Positions 45,794 to 55,629 of a DNA stretch of 64,000 bases are shown here, piece by piece. Made by a program: the position numbers and the translations under genes. Location of the stretch: NCBI GenBank assembly GCA_934561115.1, contig CAKTFS010000001.1, forward strand, positions 1 through 64,000, given 5' to 3'. The notes under the pieces were generated by a model, which was not told where the DNA came from, searched no databases, and saw nothing but the letters and a program-made list of their open reading frames with translations. This DNA is from an uncultured Faecalibacterium sp. (GTDB lineage Bacteria; Bacillota; Clostridia; Oscillospirales; Ruminococcaceae). Each line of letters begins with the position of its first letter. Position 1 is the first letter of the stretch.

Positions 45794-46726
45794 ATGAGTT
45801 TTGCATCCAGTGCGCGGGAGGAGATCGCGCAGCGCAGCCCCACCAAGGAGTGCTGTGTGCGTGCAGCTGCCTATGGCATTGCCTGCTTTGCCAAATACTT
45901 TGATGCCCGCGGCCTTGTGCTGCAAACCGAGCAGCCCCACACGGTGCAGCTGGCGCAGCAGTTGTTTGCCCGCTGCGGCATCCGGGGCGAGATATTGGAA
46001 AAGCCCCGCGCCAGCGGTGTGCTGTACGAGTTCAATATCCGCGATGCGGAGCAGGTAGCCCGCCTGCACGAGCTGTTCGGCACCACCGGCAGGGAGACCA
46101 GTTTGCAGATCGACCCCGGGCTCATCCGCTGCCAGACCTGCGTCAGCGCCTATATTGCCATGGCATTTTTGTGCAGCGGCACGGTCACCGATCCGCAAAA
46201 GGAATATAATCTGGAATTTCTTACCTCCCGGACGAACCTCGCCCGGGATTTTGAAGCGCTGCTGGCCGAGCACGAGTTTGCGCCCCACCGCACCCGCCGC
46301 AACGGCGTGAACCTTGTCTACGTCAAGACCGGTGCCAACGTGGAGCGGCTGCTCCGCTTTATGGGTGCTGCGGATGCCGCGACCCAGATCAGCGTGCTCA
46401 AGGCGTTCAAGCAGGTACGCAACCAGACCAACCGGCAGACAAACTGCGATACCGCAAACCTTGGCAAAACGGCGCGGGCAAATGCCCAGACCCTGAAAGC
46501 CATCCGCTATTTGCAGGAGCAGCACGCACTGGAAACTTTGCCGGAAGTGCTACAGCAGGCAGCGGAAAAGCGTCTGCAATACCCGGATCTTTCGCTTACC
46601 GCACTGTGCGGCTGCTTTGACCCGGCAGTGAGCAAATCCGGCCTATCACACCGGATGAAAAAACTGGAGGCACTGGCAGAGAATCTGCGTCAGCGCCAGC
46701 AGGAGGGACAGGAGGCAGTACAATGA
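45794..46726 (+). CDS. whiA: WhiA-family DNA-binding regulator
   Basis: WhiA couples a degenerate LAGLIDADG-homing-endonuclease fold (N-terminal 200 residues, SFASSAREEIAQRSPTKECC, then CVSAYIAMAFLCSGTVTDP) to a C-terminal helix-turn-helix (LTALCGCFDPAVSKSGLSHR). In Bacillus it affects division and chromosome segregation; in Streptomyces it triggers sporulation septation. It has 310 residues. GAGG lies 8-11 bases before the ATG at 45794. Its stop overlaps the dnaE start by four bases. Confidence 0.95.
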   Translation: MSFASSAREEIAQRSPTKECCVRAAAYGIACFAKYFDARGLVLQTEQPHTVQLAQQLFARCGIRGEILEKPRASGVLYEFNIRDAEQVARLHELFGTTGRETSLQIDPGLIRCQTCVSAYIAMAFLCSGTVTDPQKEYNLEFLTSRTNLARDFEALLAEHEFAPHRTRRNGVNLVYVKTGANVERLLRFMGAADAATQISVLKAFKQVRNQTNRQTNCDTANLGKTARANAQTLKAIRYLQEQHALETLPEVLQQAAEKRLQYPDLSLTALCGCFDPAVSKSGLSHRMKKLEALAENLRQRQQEGQEAVQ

Positions 46727-49700
46727 GTGAACCTACCGCAAATACCCGTCCCTTTGCCCACCTGCATATCCATACCGAATACAGCCTTTTGGACGGTGCC
46801 TGCCGCATCGACCAGCTGATGGAGCGGGTGAAGGAGTGCGGACAGACCGCCATTGCCTGCACTGACCACGGCGTAATGTACGGCTGTGTGCAGTTTTATA
46901 AAGCGGCCAAAAAGGCGGGTATCAAGCCCATCATCGGGTGCGAAGTCTATGTTGCCACCCGCACCCGCTTTGATAAGGTAAATAAGATCGACGGCAACAA
47001 CCACCTGATTTTACTCTGCAAAAACGAGACCGGTTACAAGAACCTGATCAAAATGGTCTCGGCCGGTTTTGTGGAGGGCTTTTATTCCAAGCCACGCGTG
47101 GATAAGCAGCTTTTGGAGCAATACCACGAGGGGCTTATCTGCCTTTCGGCCTGTCTGGCGGGCGAGATCCCGCAGGCTATTCTGGCAGGGGACTACGAGC
47201 GCGCAAAGGCAACGGCGCTGTGGTACCGGGATCTGTTCGGTGCAGAGAATTACTATATCGAATTGCAGGATCATGGCCTGAAGGAGGATACCACCGTTCT
47301 GCCGCAGCTTATCAAGCTTTCCCGGGAGACGGGCATTCCCATGGCAGCCACCAACGACGCCCATTATCTGCGCAAAGAGGACGCCAAGATGCAGAGCATT
47401 CTGCTGTGCATCCAGACCGGTAAGACCATTCAGGATGCCGACCGTATGGAATTCCAGACCGATGAATTCTACGTCAAGACCACCGACGAGATGTACGAGC
47501 TGTTCTCCATGGTGCCGGAAGCCTGTGCCAACACCGCAAAGATCGCCGAGCAGTGTAATTTTGACTTTGAGTTCGGCCACACCAAGATCCCTTACTACAA
47601 AGCCCCGGACGGCATGGACAATCAGGCCTACTTTGAAAAGCTTTGCTGGGACGGCTTGGAACGCCGCTACGGCCCGGACGTGCCGCAGGCCAACATCGAC
47701 CGCCTGAAATACGAGATCGGTGTGGTCAAGACCATGGGGTATACCAACTACTACCTCATTGTGTGGGACTACATCAATTTTGCAAAAAGTCAGGGCATCC
47801 CGGTGGGACCGGGACGCGGCTCCGGCGCGGGTAGTATCGCCGCCTACTGCGTGGGCATCACGGATATCGACCCCATCCGCTATAACCTGATCTTCGAGCG
47901 TTTTTTGAACCCCGAGCGCGTCAGTATGCCGGATTTCGATGTGGACTTCTGCTACGAGCGCCGGCAGGAGGTCATCGACTACGTCAACCGTAAATACGGT
48001 GCGGACCATGTGGCGCAGATCGTCACCTTTGGTACTATGGCTGCCCGCAACGCCATCCGGGATGTGGGCCGCGTGATGGGTATCCCGTACCAGCAGGTGG
48101 ATGTGGTGGCAAAGCTTGTGCCCATGGAACTGAAAATGACCCTCAAGCGGGCGTTGGAAGTTTCCAGCGAGCTGAAAAAGCTTTATGACACTGATCCGCA
48201 GGTGACTGAGCTCATCGACACCGCCCTGAAGGTGGAGGGAATGCCCCGGCATGCCTCCACCCACGCGGCGGGCGTGGTCATCACGCCGGAGCCCACCGAT
48301 TATTATCTGCCGCTTGCCACCAACGATGGCCTGCCGGTGACCCAGTTCAACATGACCGAGATCGAAGAGCTGGGTCTTTTGAAGATGGACTTTCTGGGTC
48401 TGCGCACCCTGACCGTCATCCGGGACGCAGAGGTTGCGGTGCAAAAGCAGCACCCGGAGTTTTCCATCCGTGATCTGGATTATGACGACCCGGACACCTA
48501 TAAAATGCTGGGCCAGGGCGATACCGAGGGCGTGTTCCAGCTGGAATCCTCCGGCATGAAGCAGGTGCTTGTGGGCTTGCAGCCCCAGAACCTTGAAGAT
48601 GTCATCGCTCTGATCAGCCTGTACCGCCCGGGTCCCATGGACTCCATTCCCACCTATCTGCGCAACCGCCACGAGCCGGATAAGATCAGCTATAAGACCC
48701 CACAGCTGGCGCACATTCTGGATGTGACCAACGGCTGCATCGTCTATCAGGAGCAGGTCATGCAGATCTTCCGGGAGCTGGCAGGCTTTTCCTTCGGGCA
48801 GGCAGATAACGTCCGCCGCGCCATGAGCAAAAAGAAGCACGCCGTCATGGAAGCAGAGCGGGAGCACTTTGTGCACGGCTGCACGGAGCCCGGTCACGAA
48901 TGCCCGGGCTGCGTTGCCAACGGCATCCCGGAGCAGGTGGCAAACCAGATCTACGACGAGATGTCCAGCTTTGCGTCCTACGCCTTCAACAAGAGCCACG
49001 CCGCCTGCTACGCCTATGTGGCTTTCCAGACCGCTTATCTCAAGTGCCATTACCCCAGCCAGTTCATGGCAGCATTGCTGACCAGTGTGTTGGATAATAC
49101 GGATAAGGTCATTGAGTATTCCGGCGAGTGCGCGCGTCTGGGCATCAAGGTGCTGCCGCCGGACGTGAATATCTCCAACGGCGGCTTTACCGCCGATGAT
49201 AACGGCCAGATCCGTTTTGGCCTGAACGCGGTGAAAAACGTAGGCCGCAACCTCATCGAGAATGCAGTCACCGAGCGCAGGGAAAAGCCCTACACCAGCC
49301 TTTATGATTTCTGCAAGCGGATGCACGGCAGCGAGCTGAACCGCCGCTCGGTGGAAAGCCTGATCAAAGCAGGTGCCTTTGACTGCTTTGGCTCCAACCG
49401 ACACAGTATGGTGGAAGCGGTAGAGGGCATCCTCAAAAGCATCGAGACCGACTCCCGCCGCAATCTGGAAGGGCAGTTGGATCTGTTCTCCGTGATGAGC
49501 GGGGAAGAGCAGCAAAGCCCGCAAGAAGATGTCTACGAGATCCGTCCCTTGGCAGAGTACACCCCTGCCGAGCTGCTGCAGCAGGAAAAAGAGGTCAGCG
49601 GCCTGTATCTGTCCGGCCACCCGCTGGATGCTTACCGGGAAAAGTCTGCCCGCATCGGCTCCCACACCATCAAAGCCCTCACCGGTGAGGATGCCCATGT

Positions 49701-50232
49701 GCAGGACGGCGAAAAGGTACGCATTGTGTGTGCTGTTGTAAAAAACCGCATGATGACGACTAAATCCAACAGCATGATGGCATTTACCAGCGTGGAGGAT
49801 CTGACTGGCACCATGGAAGTGATCGTGTTCCCCAAGGTGCTGGACCGTTTCCGGGATGCCATTCAGGAAAACGCTGTTGTGGTCATCGACGGCCGGCTCT
49901 CCGTGCGGGAGGATGAAGCTTCCAAGCTGCTGGCAGACAGCATCCTGCCCATAGACAGCTACGACCCGACCCGCTTGGATAAAGGCCGCCCGGACCCTGT
50001 CAAAACAGCGGCCCGGCGGGTATTCATCCGTCTGCCGTCCCGCAGCTGCCCCCAGTACGATAAAGTGGTGAATCTGCTGGAGATCTTCGATGGCGACATC
50101 CCGGTGATTTTGTATCTGGAGGATACCAAGCAGAAGCTGGCCGCACCGCGCCGGCTTTACACCTCCGGGCATCCACTCTTCTTCAAAGAGCTGGAGCGGC
50201 TGCTGGGTGCAGAGAATGTTGCAACAAAATAA
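46723..50232 (+). CDS. dnaE: DNA polymerase III alpha subunit DnaE
   Basis: Replicative C-family polymerase of 1169 residues (DnaE rather than PolC, because no exonuclease domain interrupts the PHP). The PHP domain opens with FAHLHIHTEYSLLDGACRID. The catalytic aspartates lie in MPDFDVDFCYERR near 47930, and PGRGSGAGSIAAYC and RPGPMDSIPTYLRNRHEP are polymerase core motifs. An OB-fold nucleic-acid-binding domain (VEDLTGTMEVIVFPKVL) is near the end. It is translationally coupled to whiA. Confidence 0.97.
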   Translation: MSEPTANTRPFAHLHIHTEYSLLDGACRIDQLMERVKECGQTAIACTDHGVMYGCVQFYKAAKKAGIKPIIGCEVYVATRTRFDKVNKIDGNNHLILLCKNETGYKNLIKMVSAGFVEGFYSKPRVDKQLLEQYHEGLICLSACLAGEIPQAILAGDYERAKATALWYRDLFGAENYYIELQDHGLKEDTTVLPQLIKLSRETGIPMAATNDAHYLRKEDAKMQSILLCIQTGKTIQDADRMEFQTDEFYVKTTDEMYELFSMVPEACANTAKIAEQCNFDFEFGHTKIPYYKAPDGMDNQAYFEKLCWDGLERRYGPDVPQANIDRLKYEIGVVKTMGYTNYYLIVWDYINFAKSQGIPVGPGRGSGAGSIAAYCVGITDIDPIRYNLIFERFLNPERVSMPDFDVDFCYERRQEVIDYVNRKYGADHVAQIVTFGTMAARNAIRDVGRVMGIPYQQVDVVAKLVPMELKMTLKRALEVSSELKKLYDTDPQVTELIDTALKVEGMPRHASTHAAGVVITPEPTDYYLPLATNDGLPVTQFNMTEIEELGLLKMDFLGLRTLTVIRDAEVAVQKQHPEFSIRDLDYDDPDTYKMLGQGDTEGVFQLESSGMKQVLVGLQPQNLEDVIALISLYRPGPMDSIPTYLRNRHEPDKISYKTPQLAHILDVTNGCIVYQEQVMQIFRELAGFSFGQADNVRRAMSKKKHAVMEAEREHFVHGCTEPGHECPGCVANGIPEQVANQIYDEMSSFASYAFNKSHAACYAYVAFQTAYLKCHYPSQFMAALLTSVLDNTDKVIEYSGECARLGIKVLPPDVNISNGGFTADDNGQIRFGLNAVKNVGRNLIENAVTERREKPYTSLYDFCKRMHGSELNRRSVESLIKAGAFDCFGSNRHSMVEAVEGILKSIETDSRRNLEGQLDLFSVMSGEEQQSPQEDVYEIRPLAEYTPAELLQQEKEVSGLYLSGHPLDAYREKSARIGSHTIKALTGEDAHVQDGEKVRIVCAVVKNRMMTTKSNSMMAFTSVEDLTGTMEVIVFPKVLDRFRDAIQENAVVVIDGRLSVREDEASKLLADSILPIDSYDPTRLDKGRPDPVKTAARRVFIRLPSRSCPQYDKVVNLLEIFDGDIPVILYLEDTKQKLAAPRRLYTSGHPLFFKELERLLGAENVATK

Positions 50233-50361
50233 CATATTTGTGCACGAATGGCACCGCATGGGGCGATTCTAAATTTAGCACACAGCGAAAAAATCAAAAA
50301 TAACGCGATATATCGCCATTATCTTGTGCCGCATGGAATTGCATAAAGTCTCAAAACCCTA

Positions 50362-50391
50362 TTGAAATTTGTCTGGATGGTGTGCTATAAT
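50362..50391 (+). promoter_or_regulatory. SigA-type promoter for pfkA
   Basis: TTGAAA at 50362-50367, an 18-base spacer and TATAAT at 50386-50391. The leader of about 105 bases has a GCCTGT/ACAGGC hairpin near 50430-50460. Upstream of the promoter (50250-50330) nested complementary segments GGCAC/GTGCC and GGCGAT/ATCGCC flank a GCGATATATCGC palindrome; nothing else is seen in this 272-base gap. Confidence 0.75.
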
Positions 50392-50504
50392 CATTAAAGG
50401 CGAATCAAAGCTGTTGCAAAGCAACCGGCCTGTTTCGGGAAGAAGAGGTTACAGGCAAAAGGGTAAATGAAGAACTGAACTGTAAATTGGAGGGAATCTC
50501 TCGT

Positions 50505-51479
50505 ATGGAAAAGCAAATCAAAACGATTGGCGTGCTTACAAGCGGTGGTGATGCTCCCGGCATGAACGCTGCTGTGCGCGCTGTGGTACGCACCGGCCTG
50601 CACAAGGGCTTCCGTATGATCGGCATTCAGCGCGGCTACAACGGCCTGCTGAACGGCGAGTGCTTTGAAATGAACCTACGCAGCGTTTCTAACATCATCT
50701 CTGCCGGCGGCACCATTCTGTATACGGCGCGCTGCCTGGAGTTCAAGACCAAGGAAGGTCAGGACAAGGGCGCTGAAAAGTGCCGCGAGCTGGGCATTGA
50801 TGCGCTGGTCGTTATCGGCGGCGACGGCTCCTACCGCGGCGCCCGTGCACTGGCACACCGCGGCATCCCCATGATCGGCCTGCCCGGTACCATCGATAAC
50901 GATATCGCCTGCACCGATTACACCATCGGCTACGATACCGCCATGAACACCGCGCTGGAAATGATCGACAAGCTGCGCGACACCACCCAGAGCCACGACC
51001 GTTGCAGTGTGGTCGAGGTCATGGGCCGCAACGCCGGTTACATCGCTCTGAACGTAGCCATCGCCTCCGGCGCTATGGCTGTGCTGCTGCCCGAGAAGGA
51101 ATTTGATATGCAGCGCGACATTCTGGATAAGATCGCCGAGACCCAGAAGACCGGCAAGCGTCACTTTATCATCATCGTGGCTGAGGGCGTGGGTCATGCA
51201 CAGGAGATCGCCAACGAGATCCAGGCACGCACCGGTATCGATTCCCGCGCAACCATTCTGGGTCATGTGCAGCGCGGTGGTTCTCCCACCCTGCGCGACC
51301 GCGTGAATGCGTCTGCTATGGGCTATCAGGCAGTCTGCCTGCTGGAGCAGGGCAAGTATAACCGCATCGTCGGCATGAAGGGCGAGAAGCTGGTGGACTA
51401 CCCCGTGGACGAGGCTTTGGAGATGACCAAGAGCCTTGACCCCGTGCTGGTGGACGTGTGTAACACCATCTCCATCTGA
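50505..51479 (+). CDS. pfkA: ATP-dependent 6-phosphofructokinase
   Basis: Phosphorylates fructose 6-phosphate, the committed step of glycolysis. TSGGDAPGMNAAVRAVVR, IGGDGSYRGARAL and LPGTIDNDIACTDYTIGYDT are the nucleotide, phosphate and catalytic loops. The glycine in GGDGS and the PGTIDND form (not PKTIDND) indicate an ATP-dependent rather than PPi-dependent enzyme. It has 324 residues. GGAGGG lies about 10 bases before the ATG at 50505. It has its own promoter and terminator. Confidence 0.97.
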   Translation: MEKQIKTIGVLTSGGDAPGMNAAVRAVVRTGLHKGFRMIGIQRGYNGLLNGECFEMNLRSVSNIISAGGTILYTARCLEFKTKEGQDKGAEKCRELGIDALVVIGGDGSYRGARALAHRGIPMIGLPGTIDNDIACTDYTIGYDTAMNTALEMIDKLRDTTQSHDRCSVVEVMGRNAGYIALNVAIASGAMAVLLPEKEFDMQRDILDKIAETQKTGKRHFIIIVAEGVGHAQEIANEIQARTGIDSRATILGHVQRGGSPTLRDRVNASAMGYQAVCLLEQGKYNRIVGMKGEKLVDYPVDEALEMTKSLDPVLVDVCNTISI

Positions 51480-51496
51480 TCATAACATCAAACGTA

Positions 51497-51537
51497 AGAG
51501 CCATCTGTTCGGGTTTTCTGAGCGGATGGCTCTTTTT
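51497..51537 (+). terminator. Rho-independent terminator after pfkA
   Basis: An 11-bp stem with one G-U pair (AGAGCCATCTG at 51497-51507 with CGGATGGCTCT at 51523-51533), then TTTT. Confidence 0.88.
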
Positions 51538-51590
51538 GCTACCAACTTTTCAGAGATGACGTATTACAAGTGGAAATCAACAACTTTTTG

Positions 51591-51619
51591 TTTACAAACG
51601 CTTCTGAATAAGTTATACT
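51591..51619 (+). promoter_or_regulatory. SigA-type promoter for the MmcQ/YjbR gene pair
   Basis: TTTACA at 51591-51596, a 17-base spacer and TATACT at 51614-51619, 22 bases before the start codon. Confidence 0.7.
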
Positions 51620-51641
51620 GAGAAAAAACGGAGGTGCCGCC

Positions 51642-52025
51642 ATGAAATACAGCTGGATCGACACAGAGCTTTTACAAAAGCCTAGCGTTACCAAAGACTT
51701 ACAGGCAGAGTGGAACTGGATAAGATATCACATCGGCGGCAAAATGTTTGCGGCCGTCTGTCTGGATGATGCAACGGGAAAGCCGGTATATATTACCTGC
51801 AAGCTGGACCCCGCCGAGGGGGAGTTTCTGCGCCGACAGTATGAGGATATCATTCCGGGCTACTACATGAACAAGGTGCATTGGAACTCCGTAAAAGCAG
51901 ATGGAAACGTGCCGGACGCACTGCTGCGGGAGATGCTGGAAAAATCGTATCGGCTGGTGTTGGGCAGCTTCAGCAAAAAGAAGCAGCGCGCGCTGCTGGA
52001 AGGAGAAAAGAAGGATGCCATTTGA
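51642..52025 (+). CDS. MmcQ/YjbR-family protein
   Basis: A 127-residue cytoplasmic protein of the MmcQ/YjbR (CyaY-like fold) family: KDLQAEWNWIRYHIGGKMFA, then YITCKLDPAEGEFLRRQYED, PGYYMNKVHWNSV and a basic C-terminal helix. The family is sometimes called DNA-binding from its fold, but its role is not established. The gene ends 11 bases inside the next gene, which suggests a coupled pair. Confidence 0.82.
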   Translation: MKYSWIDTELLQKPSVTKDLQAEWNWIRYHIGGKMFAAVCLDDATGKPVYITCKLDPAEGEFLRRQYEDIIPGYYMNKVHWNSVKADGNVPDALLREMLEKSYRLVLGSFSKKKQRALLEGEKKDAI

Positions 52026-52650
52026 CTATAAGAAGGAATATAAAGAGTTTTACCTCCCGACGAAGAAACCGCAGATCATTACCGTCCCTGCGATGAATTT
52101 TGTGGCGGTGCAGGGGAAAGGCGACCCTAACGACCCGGCAGGGGAATATAAGGTAGCGATGGAACTGCTGTACGGCATTGCATTTACCATTAAAATGAGC
52201 TACAAGGGCAGCCATAAGATGGACGGCTATTTTGAATATGTCGTTCCACCGCTGGAAGGCCTGTGGCATCAGCCCGGGGCAGAGGGTGTGGATTTTTCCA
52301 ACAAGGAGACTTTTATCTGGACCTCCATGATCCGTCTGCCGGAATTTGTCACCCGTGCCGAATTTGACTGGGCAGTGCAGGAAGCCACCGCCAAAAAGAA
52401 AAAGGACTTTTCTAAGGTGGAATTTTTCACCTACGATGAAGGCCTGTGCGTACAATGTATGCACATCGGCCCCTACGACACCGAGCCGGAGACCCTGCGG
52501 CAGCTGGATGCGTTTGCGGCGGAGCAGGGATATTGCCCGGATTTTTCAGACACGCGCTTCCATCACGAGATCTATCTGGGCGACCCGCGCCGCACCGCAC
52601 CGGAGAAACTGAAGACTGTGCTGCGGCACCCGATCCGCGAAAGAGAATGA
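52015..52650 (+). CDS. GyrI-like small-molecule-binding domain protein
   Basis: A 211-residue stand-alone GyrI-like (SOUL/effector-binding) protein without a DNA-binding domain. FDYKKEYKEFYLPTKKPQII, then MNFVAVQGKGDPND and CMHIGPYDTEPETLRQLDAF are typical. Such proteins bind or hydrolyse small aromatic compounds in some studied cases; the ligand here is unknown. The ATG at 52015 lies inside the preceding gene's end with AGGAG about 10 bases upstream. Confidence 0.82.
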   Translation: MPFDYKKEYKEFYLPTKKPQIITVPAMNFVAVQGKGDPNDPAGEYKVAMELLYGIAFTIKMSYKGSHKMDGYFEYVVPPLEGLWHQPGAEGVDFSNKETFIWTSMIRLPEFVTRAEFDWAVQEATAKKKKDFSKVEFFTYDEGLCVQCMHIGPYDTEPETLRQLDAFAAEQGYCPDFSDTRFHHEIYLGDPRRTAPEKLKTVLRHPIRERE

Positions 52651-52694
52651 CAGAAAACTTCACAAAAACTGTCGCTTTTTATTGTAAGATGTGC

Positions 52695-52700
52695 TATACT
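52695..52700 (+). promoter_or_regulatory. -10 element before guaA
   Basis: TATACT at 52695-52700 with only a weak -35 region. The leader to guaA is about 38 bases, too short for a guanine riboswitch. Confidence 0.5.
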
Positions 52701-52744
52701 AAAATTATCTGTAGAAACTCACTTAAAAATGGAGGAAAAACATC

Positions 52745-54295
52745 ATGCAGCATGAAACTGTCATCGTGCTGGACTTTGGCGGACAGTACAATCAGCTGAT
52801 CGCCCGCCGCGTCCGAGAAAATAATGTCTACTGCGAGATCTATTCCTATAAAACCGATCTTTCGGTCATCAAGGCCAAGAATCCCAAGGGCATCATCTTC
52901 ACCGGCGGCCCCAACAGCGTTTATCTGGAGGATTCTCCCACCATCGACCCCGAGATCTTCAGCTGGGGCGTGCCTGTGCTGGGCATCTGCTACGGCAGTC
53001 AGCTGATGATGCACCTGCTTGGCGGTCATGTCTGCCGCGCTCCTGAGCGTGAGTACGGCAAGACCGAGGTGTTCGTGAACACCGAGAGCAAGCTGTTCAC
53101 CGATGTGCAGCCCTCTACCATCTGCTGGATGAGCCACAACGACTACATTGAACAGGCGGCTCCTGGCTTCCAGATCACTGCCCACACTGCAAACTGCCCT
53201 GTGGCAGCCGTTGAAAATGCCGAAAAGGGTCTGTACGCCGTACAGTTCCACCCGGAGGTGCTGCATACCGCCGAGGGCAAGAAGATGCTGCGCAACTTTG
53301 TGTACAACGTCTGTGGCTGCTCCGGCGACTGGAAGATGGATTCCTTTGTAGAGAACAACGTCAAGGCTCTGCGGGAGCGCATCGGCGAGGGCAAGGTGCT
53401 GTGTGCCCTGTCCGGCGGCGTGGATTCCTCTGTGCTGGCCGCTATGCTGGCCAAAGCCATCGGCAAGCAGCTGACCTGCGTGTTCGTGGATCACGGTCTG
53501 CTGCGCAAGAACGAAAAGGAAGAGGTCTGCTCTGTCTTTGGCCCGGGCAATGCCAACGGCTTTGACATCAACTTTATCTGTGTGGATGCCCGCGACCGCT
53601 ATTTCAGCAAGCTGAAGGGTGTCACCGAGCCGGAGCGCAAGCGCAAGATCATCGGCGAAGAGTTCATCCGCGTGTTCGAGGAAGAGGCCAAAAAGATCGG
53701 CAAGGTGGACTTCCTTGCACAGGGCACCATCTACCCCGACGTGGTGGAAAGCGGTCTGGGCGGTGAGTCCACCGTCATCAAGAGCCACCACAACGTGGGC
53801 GGTCTGCCCGATACCGTGGACTTCAAGGAGCTGGTGGAGCCTCTGCGCAACCTGTTCAAGGACGAAGTCCGTCAGGCCGGCCGCGAGCTGGGTCTGCCCG
53901 AGTACCTGGTCAGCCGTCAGCCGTTCCCCGGCCCCGGTCTGGGCATCCGTATCATCGGCGAGGTGACCCCCGAGAAGGTCACCATCGTGCAGGACGCTGA
54001 TGCCATCTGGCGCGAGGAGATCGCCAAGGCCGGTCTGGATAAGGAGATCAGCCAGTATTATGCAGCGCTGACCAATATGCACAGCGTTGGCGTCATGGGC
54101 GATGAGCGCACCTACGATTACGCCGTTGCGCTGCGCGCCGTGACCACTACCGACTTCATGACCGCAGAAAGCTACGATATGCCGTGGGATGTTCTGGGCA
54201 CTGTCACCAGCCGCATCGTCAACGAGGTCAAGCACGTCAACCGCGTGTTCTACGATTGCACCGGTAAGCCGCCTGCAACGATCGAGCTCGAGTAA
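52745..54295 (+). CDS. guaA: GMP synthase (glutamine-hydrolysing)
   Basis: Converts XMP to GMP using glutamine and ATP. The N-terminal class I amidotransferase has the nucleophile Cys in [16 protein letters not shown] and the His/Glu pair in [10 protein letters not shown]. The ATP-pyrophosphatase domain begins with [16 protein letters not shown], and the C-terminal dimerisation domain has [15 protein letters not shown]. It has 516 residues. GGAGG lies about 10 bases before the ATG. It has its own -10 element and a terminator, so it is probably monocistronic. Confidence 0.98.
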   Translation: MQHETVIVLDFGGQYNQLIARRVRENNVYCEIYSYKTDLSVIKAKNPKGIIFTGGPNSVYLEDSPTIDPEIFSWGVPVLGICYGSQLMMHLLGGHVCRAPEREYGKTEVFVNTESKLFTDVQPSTICWMSHNDYIEQAAPGFQITAHTANCPVAAVENAEKGLYAVQFHPEVLHTAEGKKMLRNFVYNVCGCSGDWKMDSFVENNVKALRERIGEGKVLCALSGGVDSSVLAAMLAKAIGKQLTCVFVDHGLLRKNEKEEVCSVFGPGNANGFDINFICVDARDRYFSKLKGVTEPERKRKIIGEEFIRVFEEEAKKIGKVDFLAQGTIYPDVVESGLGGESTVIKSHHNVGGLPDTVDFKELVEPLRNLFKDEVRQAGRELGLPEYLVSRQPFPGPGLGIRIIGEVTPEKVTIVQDADAIWREEIAKAGLDKEISQYYAALTNMHSVGVMGDERTYDYAVALRAVTTTDFMTAESYDMPWDVLGTVTSRIVNEVKHVNRVFYDCTGKPPATIELE

Positions 54296-54311
54296 TCCCC
54301 AATAGCACCAT

Positions 54312-54356
54312 CACCCCGGAGGGTTCCGTAAAAACGAAACCTCCCGGGGTGTTTTT
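54312..54356 (+). terminator. Rho-independent terminator after guaA
   Basis: CACCCCGG with a short internal mismatch and GGTT (54312-54325) pairs with AACC...CCGGGGTG (54338-54351), followed by TTTTT. Confidence 0.88.
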
Positions 54357-54464
54357 CATCTTTTTGCACGATCAAACAAGCTGTAACTTTGAAGGTATCT
54401 CCTGTATCAGCGCAAACTCTAAGCATTTTGACCGCAGTATTTTACACAAAAAACCCGAAACCCC

Positions 54465-54493
54465 TTTCTTCTCCGCCCGCAGGGGAGTATAAT
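54465..54493 (+). promoter_or_regulatory. Promoter for azlCD
   Basis: TATAAT at 54488-54493 with a weak -35 (TTTCTT at 54465-54470, 17-base spacer). Nothing else is recognised in the 240-base guaA-azlC gap apart from the guaA terminator. Confidence 0.55.
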
Positions 54494-54535
54494 AGATTCT
54501 GTTGTTTGCAAAATAGGAAAGGGGAAGTATCAACT

Positions 54536-55312
54536 ATGGAATCGAAGCAGAGGCTTCTGGAGCCGCAGCTCGTCCAGACGGGAAGGGCAGATCAGTTCAG
54601 CCGTAAGGTGTTCTGCGACGGAATGCGGGATGGCGTGCCCATTGCGCTGGGCTATTTTGCGGTATCGTTTTCGCTGGGCATTGCGGCACGCAAGGCGGGC
54701 TTTACGCCGTTTCAGGGGTTTCTCGTCAGCCTGCTGAATAACGCCTCCGCAGGAGAATACGTCGCATTTGCGCTGATTATGGCAAATGCCACCTATTTTG
54801 AGGTGGCAGTCATCACCTTGATCGCCAATGCGCGGTATCTGCTGATGAGCTGCGCACTGGCACAGCGCTTTGCGCCGGAAACGCCCTTTTGGCATCGGCT
54901 TCTCATCGGCTATGATGTCACGGACGAGTTGTTCGGCATTACTATTGCCCGCCCGGGCAGCCTGAACCCATACTATACCTATGGCGCTATCCTGCTGGCA
55001 GCGCCGGCGTGGGCTTCCGGTACGGCGCTGGGCATTATAGCGGGTAACCTGCTGCCGCTGCGGGTAGTCAGCGCCCTGAGCGTGGCCCTGTACGGAATGT
55101 TTTTGGCCATCATCATCCCGCCGGCCCGCAAAGACCGGATCGTTGCGGTGCTGGTCGTCATCAGCTTTGCGCTGAGCTTTCTGTGCAGCTATCTGCCGGG
55201 CATCTCGGCCTTTTCCGAGGGCACCCGCACCATTCTTTTAACGGTGGCGATCTCCGGCGCAGCAGCGGTGCTGTTCCCGGTCAGGCAGGAGGAAAACGGA
55301 AATGACGCATAA
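54536..55312 (+). CDS. azlC: AzlC-family branched-chain amino acid exporter, large subunit
   Basis: A membrane protein of 258 residues with the AzlC signature: FCDGMRDGVPIALGYFAVSF, then NNASAGEYVAFALI, and NARYLLMSCALAQRF. Several membrane helices follow. With AzlD it exports branched-chain amino acids or their analogues. GGGGAAG precedes the ATG at 54536; an earlier in-frame start at 54389 lies upstream of the promoter. It overlaps azlD by 11 bases. Confidence 0.93.
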   Translation: MESKQRLLEPQLVQTGRADQFSRKVFCDGMRDGVPIALGYFAVSFSLGIAARKAGFTPFQGFLVSLLNNASAGEYVAFALIMANATYFEVAVITLIANARYLLMSCALAQRFAPETPFWHRLLIGYDVTDELFGITIARPGSLNPYYTYGAILLAAPAWASGTALGIIAGNLLPLRVVSALSVALYGMFLAIIIPPARKDRIVAVLVVISFALSFLCSYLPGISAFSEGTRTILLTVAISGAAAVLFPVRQEENGNDA

Positions 55313-55607
55313 CAATTATATCTATATTGCGGTCATGGCGCTGGTGTCCTATGCCATCCGCATCCTGCCGCTGACGCTGATCCGCAAACCGATCAAAAAC
55401 CGCTTTATTCAGTCGTTTTTGTACTATGTGCCCTATGTAACGCTGGCTGTGATGACCTTTCCGGCCATCATTCAGGCAACGCAGAGCCCGGTAGCGGGTT
55501 CCGTTGCACTGGTAGTTGGCATCGCCGCCGCATGGTTTGGTGCAAGCCTGTTTCAGGTGGCTGCGGGCTGCTGCGCCGTGGTGTTCGTGCTGGAATTTTT
55601 TATCTGA
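55302..55607 (+). CDS. azlD: AzlD-family branched-chain amino acid exporter, small subunit
   Basis: A 101-residue membrane protein with three or four helices. ALVSYAIRILPLTLIRKPI and SFLYYVPYVTLAVMTFPAI are the AzlD hallmarks. Overlap with azlC signals translational coupling of the two-subunit exporter. GGAGG lies inside the azlC end, 8-12 bases upstream. Confidence 0.93.
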   Translation: MTHNNYIYIAVMALVSYAIRILPLTLIRKPIKNRFIQSFLYYVPYVTLAVMTFPAIIQATQSPVAGSVALVVGIAAAWFGASLFQVAAGCCAVVFVLEFFI

Positions 55608-55629
55608 GACCTCATAGCAGGAGAACAAA

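Noticed and set aside
52701..52744. Guanine riboswitch in front of guaA
   Set aside because: The leader is under 45 bases and lacks the purine-riboswitch core; likewise none was found before the purine permease.
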